DNA of 64,000 bases from Diadophis punctatus similis (taxonomy: Eukaryota > Chordata > Lepidosauria > Squamata > Dipsadidae), in contig JALIGW010000141.1 of the NCBI GenBank assembly GCA_023053685.1, forward strand, positions 33,501 through 97,500, read 5' to 3'. The notes under the pieces were generated by a model that did not search any database, was not told where the DNA came from, and was given only the letters and a program-made list of their open reading frames with translations. This document shows positions 48,976-61,824 of this stretch, piece by piece (positions within the stretch are counted from its first letter, which is position 1; every line of letters starts with the position of its first letter). The translations under genes were made by a program, and so were the position numbers.

Positions 48976-49680
48976 ATTATAGAAAATCTCTTGTGGAAGG
49001 ATGGTCTCCAGGGACCTATTGAATCATAATTGGGAAGGAGCAGATGAAACCACACTTTTATTTGTGTTAAGTGGAGAATGTCATTTTGTTGGACGCTGCT
49101 GCCCCCTTGTGCTAAAGCAGATAGAAGGGAGCCATCAGGTGCAGGATCTGAAGAGACCTTCATTATATATGTATGAAAATGTGGATTGGGACAATGTCTC
49201 TGGTCTCCAGGAGTTCTCCAGAGTTTGCAAAATGAATGGAATGAGCTCAATAGCCCACCTCAAGATATACAGTTAATAAAATTAAAATAATACATACACA
49301 AACGTACACACAAACATACACACACAAACACACACTTTTTTTAATATTGAGAACCAGGAGATAATCATGTTCTCGGATGTAATGTGTAGTTCAGCCATTA
49401 TCAAATTGCTATTTATGAAATAGAATTCTGTAGATTGACTGATCGCATTCTTCCATTCCTGCCATCTCATTCCTATATGGCCCTCATTTGAAAACCAAAA
49501 CACACATGGAAACACCAAGGAGAAGTTGGAAGAGAAGAGGTCACAAGACTCTGACAACCAACCCAATTCAAAGAGCACTGCATCTTTTACTCTTTGTCCA
49601 TGACAATGAAGTGTTTTAATATTGTGTGTGACCAGCCATACGCTAAATAAATACATGTCCATGACAATGATGTTGCAGCC

Positions 49681-49998
49681 TGTCACGAGGTGATTTTCTG
49701 ATCGTCAGCTGTACTCATATGTCATACTTTATGACCCAGAGGTTCTTAGCGAACAGAGCAGTCACGTGAAGTGTGAACTGCGCATATGCACATTCCTTCT
49801 GCTGCTAGTCCTTCATTGAGAAGGACGTGTATTTAGATTGCCAAGATTTAATTATTAAAATTTAGTGTTTTTATATTCTTTTTATACTGAAATAAATATC
49901 TTGTTATTTAGAATATATACATGTGCTTTATTTTATCAAGGATTGGTTTCCAAAGGAAAAGATTCATCACCTCTAAGATTTATTTTCTAATCGCGTCA
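49681..49998. mobile_element. Solo LTR-like element
   Basis: Same 318-bp element with the same CAGCC target duplication, in the A10 3' flank. Inherited with A7's by duplication rather than a new insertion. Confidence 0.78.
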
Positions 49999-50248
49999 CA
50001 GCCAGACCTCGAAAATACTCTGCAAATGTGACAAAGGAAACAAAAGAAAGAGAAGAGAAAGAAGAAGCAAATAGCAAGCTATGTCTCTTCTGAATACGAG
50101 TAGCTACTCTAAAGTCTAATGCTACTTCTTCTTGACCTGGAAGAGTAGCTTGTTCCTCCCTGCAGAGAAGAACAGCCTGGAGAAAGAATTAAGTTATCTC
50201 AATCCATTCATGTGAATGCAATAAAGTTTCCTCAGACAAAGGCCCAGA

Positions 50249-50286
50249 GGATTTTCACACTTCCTCCTTTGCTTTCTCTCACTGTG
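50249..50286 (-). promoter_or_regulatory. RSS of A10, weakened nonamer
   Basis: CACAGTG (50280-50286), 22-bp spacer, nonamer TGAAAATCC (50249-50257). Confidence 0.82.
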
Positions 50287-50731
50287 ATCCTCGTGCACAG
50301 TAATATGTGGCTGAGTCTGCAGCTGTCAGGGACCTCATGGTCAAATAATATTCATTGCGGGAGGCATCGGCTGTCAAGGTTGTTCGGCTTTGGAGGGATG
50401 AGGCATAGTATGTACTCCAGTTACTACCAGACCAGTCTATTTGGCCCACCCATTCCAATCCTTTTCCTGGAGCCTGGCGGATCCACTCCCAGTAGAGATT
50501 CTCGATGGAGTAACCCGTCACTTTGCACGTTAATTTGAAGGATCCTCCAGGGCTCACTGATCCTGGTCCAGATTCCACAAGTTGGATGTCGGAGTGGACA
50601 TCTAAATGAATAACAAAGCAGGAATTAGAACACAACCTTGCTTTTGTATTATCTCATTGTTCAAGTCTATCTGGAAGATACTCACACACAGGAGCGGCTA
50701 CTAAGCAAAGAAGAAGGATGACAGGATCCAT
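50287..50731 (-). CDS. IGHV: IGHV segment A10 (clan II), open
   Basis: Leader exon 50686-50731 ([15 protein letters not shown]; Pro3 replaces Leu), 84-nt intron, V exon 50287-50601. Mature V begins [16 protein letters not shown], unlike the TVQ start of its relatives, with Cys22, [21 protein letters not shown]2 [13 protein letters not shown], end YYCARG. Open. Nonamer has the same altered form as A7, and the same solo LTR lies in its 3' flank. It therefore shares its 3' side with A7 although its position relative to B5 matches that of A4 relative to B1. Confidence 0.91.
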
Positions 50732-50807
50732 TGGGGAGTAAGGAAAGCTCATTTCCTTTAGAGCAATGACAGCTTTGGCTCTGTGATGCCCTTTTGTGTG
50801 TTTGTGA

Positions 50808-50846
50808 TTATTTAAAGGAGAAACAGCTCAGTGGCTTCATTTGCAT
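50808..50846 (-). promoter_or_regulatory. A10 promoter: octamer and TATA-like box
   Basis: Octamer ATGCAAAT (50839-50846) and TTTAAATAA (50808-50816). Confidence 0.87.
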
Positions 50847-51261
50847 ATGAGTTTCATGTAGAAGTTAAAACCCGATTATATAAGAAAGTTAGGATAAGTC
50901 AGTCAATCAGTCCTATCCCAGAATTTTACTTTGACTGTGGTATTCACATCTAGAACTCCAACTATTTGACCTGGTTTAATTTAAACAAATTTATGAGAGC
51001 ATTACTAACTTAAGGGCTAAGAAATGTGGGTGGTGAAATGAGAGAGGGTCAGGAATGAGTAGATTGAGTAAATATCAATCTGTATTGAGCATGAAATTGA
51101 AGGATGGAGCTGCTTACATGAAAATAGAAAGGGAGGCTCATTCCTATAGACTGAATGGATGAAGGTTGAAGTGCTGAATGATGACATGAAGAGAAAATCC
51201 AAATTAATTAAGTTGTATATTGTCCCAAAAGCAAATTTCAATGCTGCTCAATGAAATGGGA

Positions 51262-51300
51262 AGTTTTTGCTTTGCTTCACATATACTTCCTCTCACTGTG
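51262..51300 (-). promoter_or_regulatory. RSS of B5, 23-bp spacer
   Basis: CACAGTG (51294-51300), 23-bp spacer (51271-51293), nonamer GCAAAAACT (51262-51270). Confidence 0.9.
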
Positions 51301-51736
51301 TCTCTCGCACAGTAATAGACGGCCGTGTCCTCTGGTTTGAGGCTGTTCATTTGCAGATACAGCTGGCTTTTGGCATCGTCCCTGGAGATGGTGAAGCGTC
51401 CCTTCACTTTTTCTGAGTAGTAAATATATGAAGTCCATATACGTGCCACCCATTCCAGTCCTTTCCCAGGAGCCTGTCTCACCCAGCTCATCGGATAGCT
51501 GCTGAAGGTGAATCCAGAGGCTTGGCAGGAGAGACGGAGGGACTCTCCAGGTCTTTTCACATCCCCTCCAGACTCCACCAACTGGACCTCAGATTGGACA
51601 CCTAGAAAGAAAGGTGGTTTAGTAAGATATCCTGCAGTTAAACACAAGAAACTGAGAAATAATGACTCTCTTTGGAGGGGAAAATAATACCTCTGAGGAC
51701 AACTAACAAGGACACGAGGTTCAGCCAGAGTGCCAT
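51301..51736 (-). CDS. IGHV: IGHV segment B5 (clan III), open
   Basis: Leader exon 51691-51736 ([15 protein letters not shown]), 89-nt intron, V exon 51301-51601. Mature [19 protein letters not shown], Cys22, [24 protein letters not shown]2 [31 protein letters not shown], end YYCAR. Fully open. Spacer 23 bp; its nonamer (GCAAAAACT) is the same as in the 12-bp-spacer segments, so the nonamer alone does not separate the two RSS classes. First-block partner is the frameshifted B1. Confidence 0.94.
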
Positions 51737-51859
51737 TATTGCGTCTTCAAAAGATTGGAGGATTCTTACTGATGGGAAAACAAGCACTCAACATTTGGTT
51801 TTTGAGTACAGAAGGACAGCAGGAAGATATGGGTCCATTGAACAGGAAGCCGTCACTGA

Positions 51860-51867
51860 ATTTACAT
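51860..51867 (-). promoter_or_regulatory. B5 variant octamer ATGTAAAT
   Basis: Variant octamer 124 bp from the leader ATG. Confidence 0.6.
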
Positions 51868-53362
51868 AGCCCTGAGGATAAAAGAGACACAGGGCGCTTT
51901 GACCTTCTAGAGTGCCTTCATCCTCCATTGTAGACATGACTGAAAATGTCCCAACTTCAGTTAAAGTATATTTATTTTCATTCTTAAGAAATATGTGAAA
52001 CAACACGATGATTTTGTCAAAAGGAAAATCATATGTTGAAAACTCAATCTGCTGCAACATTTGAGCATTTGGGAAATCTTACTGCTGGTAGATAACTTTC
52101 TGTCTTGTTCTCTGCGTGGTGGAGATGTAAATCACATTTACTGGAAATATTTCCCACATTTGCAAGTAAAGAAACAGAGTCAATATTGAAATCCATATTT
52201 TAGTCCGAGTCCCCTAATTGTTCACCTATCAATGATAGTTTCTTACCTTGTAACAATGTTTAGATGCTTCTCAATATACGGTTATAGTTGTAGTTTGGAA
52301 TCTGAAGCATCTATTCATTTTTCCTTCTCTCCCTCTCATGCTTCAAATTTACTATTTTTATACTAATACAGAAGCAAAAAATATGACTTATGTTTTTCTA
52401 TATGCTCTGCCTTCCCCAATCTTTGGGACAGTCAGCTACTTTTCCTGACCTGATCAATAGTGTAGAGCCATTTCCAATGGACGGATGAATTCTTTCGTTC
52501 ACTCTGTGCCCAGCCAAAGGTTTGCATAGGTTGAATTCAGCACATGAAATTGCCCTTGGAAGTTAATCGGAAGTTATTGCATGGGTTGCAAAATTGGCAT
52601 AATATGTACCCACTGGGAAGCACACCAGGATTATCTGGGGTTAGACATCGAGGAAAAAGTTAAGCCATTCAAAACAGAGCAGCCAATGCCCAGTTCCACA
52701 GCCTGTCCATCAGAATATGATGGTTGATAACTATTTTGTGTTTGTTGTTGTTTCCACTGTTTGCACAACATTTTCCCTTTCCTTTCAATTCCCTTTTGAT
52801 TCCCTTCCTCAGCAATCGCAATCTCTGTGCGATGATTCTCCAATACACTTCTAGGTTTGTTCCATGCAATATATTTTTTTCATGTTTCTATCATCCCCAT
52901 CTGTAGTTAGGAAGAAATCAAGAGGGCAGGCAGTGAACGAAGAGAGAGAAACTGTTTCAAACATCTCAAGCATGGTCTGCAAATGAAAAAGGAAGAAAGG
53001 GAATTTTATTTCGGAGCTATAAAAAGAATTATGAGAAGGCCTCTTGGGGAAGGAGGGTCTCCAGAGACCTCTTGAGTGATCATTGGGAAGCAGCAGAGGA
53101 AACCACCAGGGTAACAGATGAAACCACACTTTCATTTGTGTTAAGTGGAGAATTTCATTTTGTTAGACACTGCTGCCCTCTTGTTCAAAGCAAGTAGAAG
53201 GGGCCCATCAGGCTCAGGTTCTGAAGAGACCTTCATTATATATGTAAGACTATCAAGCCTGGGACAAAAATTCTGATCTCCAGGCGTTTTCCAGACTGAA
53301 AGAAATGATCTCAATAGGCCCACCTCAAGAAACAAATAAAAGTAAAACAATACGATATATTT
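51868..53362. repeat. Family-B 5' flank and inter-V shared block
   Basis: Copy of 16753-18245; no gene. Confidence 0.65.
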
Positions 53363-54032
53363 TGTTGAGGTTATGTATTTATGAAATGAATACACGCAAC
53401 GGAATGTGGCCTTGCTGTTCGATACTATAGAGCCAATAAACAGAAGTCTTCAAAGTCTTAAATATAATTTACTTAAATATATTAGCAAAACGTCAAAACA
53501 AACAGTCCACGAAGAATCTTTCTTTAACTTATCTTCTTTTGCAATATACATACACAAAGTCTAACTCTTAGCACTTAGCTATTAATCAACTCTTAGCACT
53601 TAGCTATTAATCTTTTGTAGATAAAGTTTTCAGCAAACAATGCAGTAGAAACCTTGAACTTCTTCTTTTGGCAATCAATCAATCACTAAGCACATGGCAA
53701 ACAGCCCACTGATGCCCACACAGCACACGGCACACAGCCCACTTATGCCCACAGCACACAGCCCACTGATGCCCACGGCACACAGCCCACTGATGCCCAC
53801 ACAGCCCACGGCACACAGCCCACTGACGCCCACACAGCCCACGGCACAAAGCCCGCTAATGCCCAAATTACTCAAGCTAACCTGTTCTCTTTTATAATGA
53901 TCAGCAAGCCTACAATGCTTACAATTTATAGCAATACCACTTTTTATATAAACATAGATTAGTGCTTTATTTATACGTTAGTAACCCAATCAGTTTTAAA
54001 CATAGTACTGACATAAATACATAACTCCAACA
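53363..54032. mobile_element. TG...CA element, copy 6
   Basis: Same element; minisatellite at ~53695-53865, with a ~60-bp deletion just before it. Confidence 0.7.
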
Positions 54033-54633
54033 TATTTATTCACTTGGAATCAGTCTCCAGAAAGTTTAGTTATGAAAATATTTAATATATCAATTTAATT
54101 AGTGTAAGCACCCTTTTCCTTAGAACTAGCAGAGATGCATACTCTTAGGTGTAATGTATAGTTCAGCCCTGATGAAACCGCTATCAGTGAAGTAGAACTC
54201 TGTAAAGTGACTCATTTGATTCTTTGTGTTCCTACCATCTCACTTCCACACTGAGCTTGTTTGAAAACCAGTACACACCAGGGTATATTGAGGATGAATG
54301 GCAAAGGTGTACCTGACTCTTAGGAGGTGTTCATCAACCCAACTCCCAGGGCAATATATCTCGAAATCCTTGTCCATGATAATGTTGTTGCAGCCAGTTC
54401 TTCAGAAAACTGTGGCAATAGGGAAAGAGAAACAAAAGAAAGAGAAAAGAAAGACAATGCTTGCAATTTGTTGTTTGCAATAGGAGCAACTACTCTGAAG
54501 TCTACTACTACTCCTTGTTGAGCTGGAACAGTAGTTTGTTCCACTCTGCAGAGAACAGTGACCTGAAAGAAGAAATAAATTATCTCAATCCATTCATCTG
54601 AATGCATAGAATTTCTTCAGGCAAAAGCCGAGA
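54033..54633. other. 3' flank of A11
   Basis: Shared A-segment flank. Confidence 0.65.
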
Positions 54634-54671
54634 AGTTTTTCACACTTCCTCCTTTGCTTTCTCTCACTGTG
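54634..54671 (-). promoter_or_regulatory. RSS of A11, 22-bp spacer
   Basis: CACAGTG (54665-54671), 22-bp spacer, nonamer TGAAAAACT (54634-54642). Confidence 0.88.
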
Positions 54672-55122
54672 ACCCTCCTGCACAGTAATATGTGGCTGAA
54701 TCTGCAGCTGCCAGGGACTTCATTGTCAAATAAAATTCATTGAGGGAGGCATCGACTGTCAAGGATGTTCGACTTTGGAGGGATGAGGCATAGTCTGTAC
54801 TCCAGTTTTCATCATCATCAACCCAGGCTGTGCCAGCCACCCATTCCAATCCTTTTCCTGGAGCCTGGCAGATCCATGCCAAGTACATATTCTTAATGGA
54901 TTCCCCTGTCACTTTGCAAGTTAATTTGAAGGATCCTCCAGGGCTCACTGTTCCTGGCCCAGATTCCACAAGTTGGACAGTGGAGTGGACATCTAAACAA
55001 ATGACAAAGCAGGAATTAGTACACAACTCTGCTTTTGTTTTATCTCATTGTTAAGGTCTACCAGGAGGATACTCACACAGAGGAGCTGCTACTAAGCAAA
55101 GAAGGAGAATGACAAGATCCAT
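54672..55122 (-). CDS. IGHV: IGHV segment A11 (clan II), open, long CDR2, extra Cys
   Basis: Leader exon 55077-55122, 84-nt intron, V exon 54672-54992 (321 nt). Mature [11 protein letters not shown], Cys22, [18 protein letters not shown] with Cys38, CDR2 [17 protein letters not shown]3 [13 protein letters not shown], end YYCAGG. Open. Partner of A5 (same two-codon CDR2 insertion) but carries the Arg to Cys change also found in A8; its leader and 5' flank (rather than those of A5) match A8. That mosaic suggests exchange among A5, A8 and A11. Confidence 0.91.
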
Positions 55123-55199
55123 TGCGGAGTAAGGAAAACCTCCTTTCATTTAGACCAATGAGAACTTTGGGTCTGTGATTCTGCTTTGTGTGTTTGTGA

Positions 55200-55238
55200 T
55201 TATTTAAAGGAGAAGCAGCTCACTGACTTCATTTGCAT
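55200..55238 (-). promoter_or_regulatory. A11 promoter: octamer and TATA-like box
   Basis: Octamer ATGCAAAT (55231-55238) and TTTAAATAA (55200-55208). Confidence 0.87.
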
Positions 55239-55461
55239 CTGGTTTTCATGGGAAAGTTAAAACCAGTTTATAAGAAAGGTAGGTTGAATCTATCAAAGAG
55301 TCCTTGCACTGAAGATGCACTTTGAGTATGGTTTCACATCTACAACCCCAACTATTTGTCCTGTTTTAATTTAGGTAAATTTATGATAGCATTATTAAAT
55401 GAACGGCTAAGAAATATGGGTGGTGAAATGAGAGAGAAAGAGTCAGGAATGAGTAGACTGA

Positions 55462-55864
55462 TTTAGATTTATTATTAGAGTTGGAAGGGACCTTTTCGGT
55501 CATCTAGTCCAACCCCCTGCTCAAGCAGGAGTTCCTACACACTTTGAGACAGATGGCAGTCCAGTCTAACCTTCAAGGTCGCAACTGTTGGGGCTCTCAC
55601 AACCTCCGCAGGCAAGCTGTTCCACTGGTTGATCGCTCTCACTGTCAGAAAGTTTCTCCTCACTTCCAGGTTGAATCTCTCCTTGGTCAGCTTCCATCCG
55701 TTATTCCTTGTTTGGCTTTCTGGTGCCATAGAGAACAGCCTGACCCCCTCATCTTTGTGGCATCCCCTCAAGTATTGGAACACTGCTGTCATGTCACCCC
55801 TGGTCCTTCTTTTCACCAGACTGGCCAAGCTCAGTTCCTGCATCTGCTCTTTGTATGTTTTATT
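55462..55864 (-). mobile_element. CR1 3' end
   Basis: Copy of 20404-20806, same ends and target duplication, in the 3' flank of B6. Confidence 0.85.
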
Positions 55865-56064
55865 GACTGAGTTAATATCAACCTGTATTGTGAAGGAAAT
55901 TGAGGTATGGCGCTCCTTATATGAAAGTTAAAAAGGAGACTTGTTCCTGCAGACTGAATGGATGAAGGTTGAACTGCCAAATGCTGACATGAAGACAGAA
56001 TCCGAATTAATCAAGTTGTATATTGTTCCAAAGGCAAATTTCAGAGCTGCTCAGTGAAATGGGA

Positions 56065-56092
56065 AGTTTTTGCTTGGCTTCCTCTCACTGTG
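56065..56092 (-). promoter_or_regulatory. RSS of B6 with 12-bp spacer
   Basis: CACAGTG (56086-56092), 12-bp spacer (56074-56085), nonamer GCAAAAACT (56065-56073). Confidence 0.9.
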
Positions 56093-56528
56093 TCTCTCAA
56101 ACAGTAATAGACTGCCGTGTCCTCTGGTTTCAGGCTGTTCATTTGCAGATACAGCTGGCTTTTGGCATTGTCCCTGGAGATGGCGAAGCGTCCCCTCACT
56201 TTGTCCGAGTAGTAAAGATTTGAAGACCATATATGTGCCACCCATTCCAGGACATTCCCAGGAGCCTGTCTCAGCCAGCTCATCTCAAAGCTGCTGAAGG
56301 TGAATCCAGAGGCTTGGCAGGAGAGACGGAGGGACTCTCCAGGTCTTCTCACATCCCCTCCGGATTCCACCAACTGAACCTGAGATTGGACACCTAGAAA
56401 GAAAGGTGGTTTGATAAGACTTCCTGCAAGTAAAGACAAGAAGCTGAGGAATAATGACTCATTTTGGCGGGGAAAATAATACCTCTGAGGACAACTAACA
56501 AGGACAGGAGGTTCAGCCAGAGTGCCAT
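56093..56528 (-). CDS. IGHV: IGHV segment B6 (clan III), open, with a 12-bp-spacer RSS
   Basis: Leader exon 56483-56528, 89-nt intron, V exon 56093-56393. Nearly the same as B2 (35,058 bp to the left): [15 protein letters not shown], Cys22-Gln-Ala, [21 protein letters not shown]2 [15 protein letters not shown], end YYCLR. The only amino-acid difference seen is Ala24 for Asp24. Open with all core residues. Like B2 its RSS has a 12-bp spacer, so both intact copies of this subfamily keep the unusual signal. Confidence 0.93.
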
Positions 56529-56652
56529 TATTGCTCGTTCAAAAGTTTGGAGGATTCTTATTGATGGGAAAACAAGCACTCAACATTTGAGATGTTGAAT
56601 GCAGTGGGAGAACAGGAAGATATGGTTTCTTTGAACAGGAAGCTGTCACTGA

Positions 56653-56660
56653 ATTTACAT
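56653..56660 (-). promoter_or_regulatory. B6 variant octamer ATGTAAAT
   Basis: Variant octamer at the same distance from the ATG as in B2. Confidence 0.6.
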
Positions 56661-57229
56661 AGCCCTCAGGATAAAAGAGACACAGGGCGCTTTGACCTTC
56701 TAGAGTGCCTTCATCCACCATTGTAGACGTAACTGAAAATGTCCCAACTTCAGTTAAAGTATATTTATTTTAATCCTTAAGAAACATGTGAAACAACACG
56801 TTGATTTTGTCAGAAGGAAAGTCATATGTTGAAAATGCAATCTGCCTCAGCGTTAGAGCAATTTGGGAACTTTATTGCTGGTAGATAACTTTCTGTCTTG
56901 TTCTCTGCGTGATGGAGATGGAAGTCACATTTATTGGAAATATTTTCCACATTTGCAAGTAAAGAAACAGAGTCAGAATTGAAATCCATATTTTAGTCCG
57001 AGTCCCCTAAGTGTTGATCTATAAAGCATACAGTTTCTTACCTTGCAGCAATTATTAGATGATTCTCAGTATATGGCTATTGTTGTAGCTTGTAATCCGA
57101 AGCATTTATTAATTTTTCCATTAATTTTTCTCTCTCATGCTTCACATTTATTTTTTTAAAAGAAATGTAAAAGTAAAAAAACATTACTTGCAGTTTTAGG
57201 GTTAGGGTTAGTGTTAGCAATATGTGCAC
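56661..57229. other. Family-B 5' flank of B6
   Basis: Duplicate of 21603-22171. Confidence 0.6.
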
Positions 57230-57618
57230 ACCAGGGGTGGGTTCTAACCTTACCTCGCTGCCAGTTCGCTTCCTCAAGATGGCGACCGTACGCACAGTGC
57301 CGGAAACTCAAACTCTGCACATGCTCAGAAGAAAAATAAAATAAAAAATAAAATAAAAAATTTAATTTAATTTAAAAATTTCCCAAAAAATGGAAGCCGA
57401 AATCAAGATGGCGACCACATGCACATTGCCAGAAACTCAGCTTCTACACATGCTCAGAAGAAAGAAAATGTAAATAATTCGGAAAATTTTTTAAAAAAAA
57501 TTAAAAAAGATGGTGGCACTCATGGACCAGCACTGACCGATCCGGTTCGGTGACATCATTGTGGCATCACCAGAGGGTCACTACAAGTTCAGGCAAACCA
57601 GTCCAAACCAGATGCCCA
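57230..57618. repeat. Unclassified dispersed element
   Basis: Duplicate of 22172-22560. Confidence 0.6.
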
Positions 57619-57918
57619 CTGGAAGCACATCAGGATTCTTAGGACTTAGACACTGAGGAAAGAATTAAAGCATTCAAAACAGACCTCCCAATACCCAGTT
57701 CTACAGCCTGTCCATCATAAAAAGTCTGTTGATAACTATTTTGTGTTTATTGTTGTGTCCACTGCTTGCAAAGCAATTTCCCATTCCTATCAATTCCCTT
57801 CCAATTCCTTTCCAAATCCCTTCCTGTTTTCCTTCTGATTCTCTTCTGGTTCCCTTCCCTTCCATTTTCCCTTCCTTTCCCTTCATCAGCATTCACAGTT
57901 TCTGTGTGAGCACTCACC

Positions 57919-58951
<1,033 letters not shown>

Positions 58952-59630
58952 ATATATTGCTAGTGTTTCCCCCTCCCTCCCAATGTTTTTGCCATACAAT
59001 ATCTGGAGTTATAAATAAATAAAGAGTGCAGGCAATGAATGAAGAGAGAGAAACTGTTCCAAACATGTCAAGCTTGGCCTGCAAATGAAAAAGGAAAAAA
59101 GGGAAACATTTTTATTTCACAGCTATAAAAAGAATTATGAGAAAGACTCTTGGGGAAGGAGGGTCTCCAGGGACCTCTTGAGTGATAATTCGGAAGCAGC
59201 AGAGGAAACCACCAGGCTAACAGATGAAACCACACTTTCATTTGTGTTAAGTGGAGAATTTCATTTTGTTAGACACTGCTGCCCTCTTGTGAAAAGCAGG
59301 TAAAAGAATGCCACAAGGCTCGGGATCTCTGAAGAGACCATCATTATATAGGTATGAAAATGTGGATTGGGAGAATGTTTCTGACCTCCAGGAGTTTTCC
59401 AGAGTTTGCAGAATGAATAGAATGAGCTGCAAAACCCACCTCAAGATATAGAGCAAATAAAAATAAAATAATACTGTTAATACCAATAATTGGTACTAGT
59501 CTTCATAAATATTTATTCTGTGAACATTTAATATATCCATTTAATGATAAAAATATACATACCATATTTGTGTATGTATGTTTATGTGTGTGTGTATATA
59601 CACACGCACACACACAGACACACAAATATA
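58952..59630. repeat. Inter-V shared block, right part
   Basis: Duplicate of 23864-24542. Confidence 0.65.
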
Positions 59631-59977
59631 CCGTATTTTTCGGAGTATAGGACGCACCGGAATATAGGACGCACCTAGATTTTAGAGGAGGAAAGCAAGG
59701 AAAAAAGTATTCTGAACCAAATGGTGTAGTAATATATTATTTAATAAAATACCAGTGTAGCAGAATAATTTTTACAACCATGTATACTTTTTACAACCAT
59801 GTATACTTTTTACAACTATGTACACTTTCTACAAACTTCAAACTTGACAGCTTTAAGACTTATGGACTTCAACTCCCAGAATTCCTACTCCAGACATGCT
59901 AGCTCAGGAATGGGAGTTGAAGTCCACAAGTCTTAAAGTTGCCAAGTTTAAAGAGCCCTGGGTTAGGGGTGGCAAGG

Positions 59978-60128
59978 GTCTTCTAACTTGTCAAGTTTAA
60001 GACTTGTGGACTTCAACTCCCAGAATTCCTCCTCCAGTCATTCCTGAGCTAGCATGACTGGAGGAGGAATTCTGGGAGTTGAAGTCCACTAGTCTTAAAC
60101 TTGCCAAGTTTGAAGACCCTTGCACCGC
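59978..60128. repeat. Fold-back inverted repeat
   Basis: Duplicate of 24890-25040. Confidence 0.8.
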
Positions 60129-60171
60129 TAACCCAGGGCTCTTCAAACTTGGAAGTTTGTCTTCATACCTG

Positions 60172-60660
60172 TCAGGCTGCTCGCTTCGGGTAGCAGCAGC
60201 GGTGGCTCCGGCGGCGGCAAGTACCGGCGGTGGTGAGTATCGGCGGTGTCGGGGACTGCGGCAGTGTCGGGGGTGGGTCCTGCGGTGGGCAGCAGCAGCG
60301 GTGGCTCTGGGGGCAGCGAGTACCGGCAGCAGCGAGTACCGGCAGGGTCGGGGGCTGCTGCGATGGCAGCGGGCAGCAGCAGCGGTGGCTCTGGGGGCAG
60401 CGAGTACCGGCAGCAGCGAGTACCGGCAGGGTCGGGGGCTGCTGCGATGGCAGCGGGCAGTAGCAGTGGTGACTCCGGCGGCGGCGAGTACCGGCAGGGT
60501 CGGCGGCGGTGGCCCCCGTTGCAGCGGGGGGCAGCAACGGTGGCACCGCTGGCGGCCCTGCGGTCCGGCATTGGCGTTGGCATCCATGCGGTCCAGCAGC
60601 ACCGGTGGCTGTGGCGGCAGCATCCCTGCAGTCCAGCAGTGGCTAAGGCAGGGTCGCATC
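60172..60660. repeat. GC-rich minisatellite, contracted copy
   Basis: Same units as 25084-25770 with fewer copies (201 bp shorter). Confidence 0.85.
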
Positions 60661-61095
60661 AACTCCCCCCCCCAAAAAAAAATTGCACCCAGTTTTTGAC
60701 CCTCTTTTGGGGGGTAAAAAGGTGCATCTTATACTCCGAAAAATACGGTATATATATCAGCCATCAAGCTCAGGATCTGAAGAGACCTTCATTATATAGG
60801 TTTGAAAATATGGATTTGTCCTAAAAATGTGAGTTATAGATAAAGAAGGGATAGCCATCACGATCTCCGAAACATTTGAAATTTTATTTAAAACTACTAT
60901 TTAAAACTACTAAGCTTTCGTCAGCCCTATGCATCTTCTGAATACGAGTAGCTACTCTAAAGTCTAGTGCTACTTCTTCTTGACCTGGAAGAGTAGCTTG
61001 TTCCTCCCTGCAGAGAAGAACAGCCTGGAGAAAGAATTAAGTCATCTCAATCCAGTCATGTGAAGGCATAAAGTTTCCTCAGACAAAGGCCCAGA

Positions 61096-61133
61096 GGTTT
61101 TTCACACTTCCTCCATTGCTTTCTCTCACTGTG
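61096..61133 (-). promoter_or_regulatory. RSS of A12, 22-bp spacer
   Basis: CACAGTG (61127-61133), 22-bp spacer, nonamer TGAAAAACC (61096-61104). Confidence 0.88.
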
Positions 61134-61579
61134 ATCCGCGTGCACAGTAATATGTGGCTGAGTCTGCAGCTGTCAGGGACCTCATGGTCAAATAATATTC
61201 ATTGCGGGAGGCATCGGCTGTCAAGGTTGTTCAGCTTTGGAGGGATGAGGCATAGTTTGTCCTCCAGTTACTACCATCCCAGTCTATCTGGCCCACCCAT
61301 TCCAATCCTTTTCCTGGAGCCTGGCGGATCCACTCCCAGAATACAGTCTCAATGGAATCCCCCGTCACTTTGCATGTTAATTTGAAGGATCCTCCAGGGC
61401 TCACTGTTCCTGGTCCAGATTCCACAAGTTGGACGGTGGAGTGGACATCTAAATGAATGACAAAGGAGGAATTTAGAACACAACCTTGCTTTTGTATTAT
61501 CTCATTGTTCAGGTCTATCTGGAAGATACTCACACACAGGAGCGGCTACTAAGCAAAGAAGCAGGATGGCAAGATCCAT
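61134..61579 (-). pseudogene. IGHV: IGHV segment A12 (clan II), FR3 stop codon
   Basis: Leader exon 61534-61579, intron, V exon 61134-61448. Mature [11 protein letters not shown], Cys22, [21 protein letters not shown]2 [13 protein letters not shown], then TGA (61231-61233) at the FR3 Arg codon, exactly as in A6. CDR1/CDR2 differ from A6 while the stop is shared. RSS and octamer promoter are intact. Confidence 0.91.
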
Positions 61580-61655
61580 TGGGGAGCAAGGAAAGCTCAT
61601 TTCCTTTAGAGCAATGACAGCTTTGGCTCTGTGATGCCCTTTTGTGTGTTTGTGA

Positions 61656-61694
61656 TTATTTAAAGTAGAAACAACTCAGTGGCTTCATTTGCAT
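61656..61694 (-). promoter_or_regulatory. A12 promoter: octamer and TATA-like box
   Basis: Octamer ATGCAAAT (61687-61694) and TTTAAATAA (61656-61664). Confidence 0.86.
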
Positions 61695-61824
61695 ATGAGT
61701 TTCATGTGCAACTTAAAACCAGTTTATAAGAAAGTTAGGTTAAGTCAGTCGATCAGTCCTATCCCAGAATTTTACTTTGACTGTGGTATTCACATCTAGA
61801 GCTCCAACTCTTTGACCTGATTTA

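Larger units (their letters stand above)
59631..60748. mobile_element. DNA transposon with ~28-bp TIRs, shorter copy
   Basis: Duplicate of 24543-25861, 201 bp shorter through loss of minisatellite units. Confidence 0.78.

Noticed and set aside
48120..49250. A 376-codon minus frame rich in Ser, Pro and Leu
   Set aside because: It is the translation of the polypurine/polypyrimidine tract plus shared block; its counterpart at 12823-13368 has a different length.
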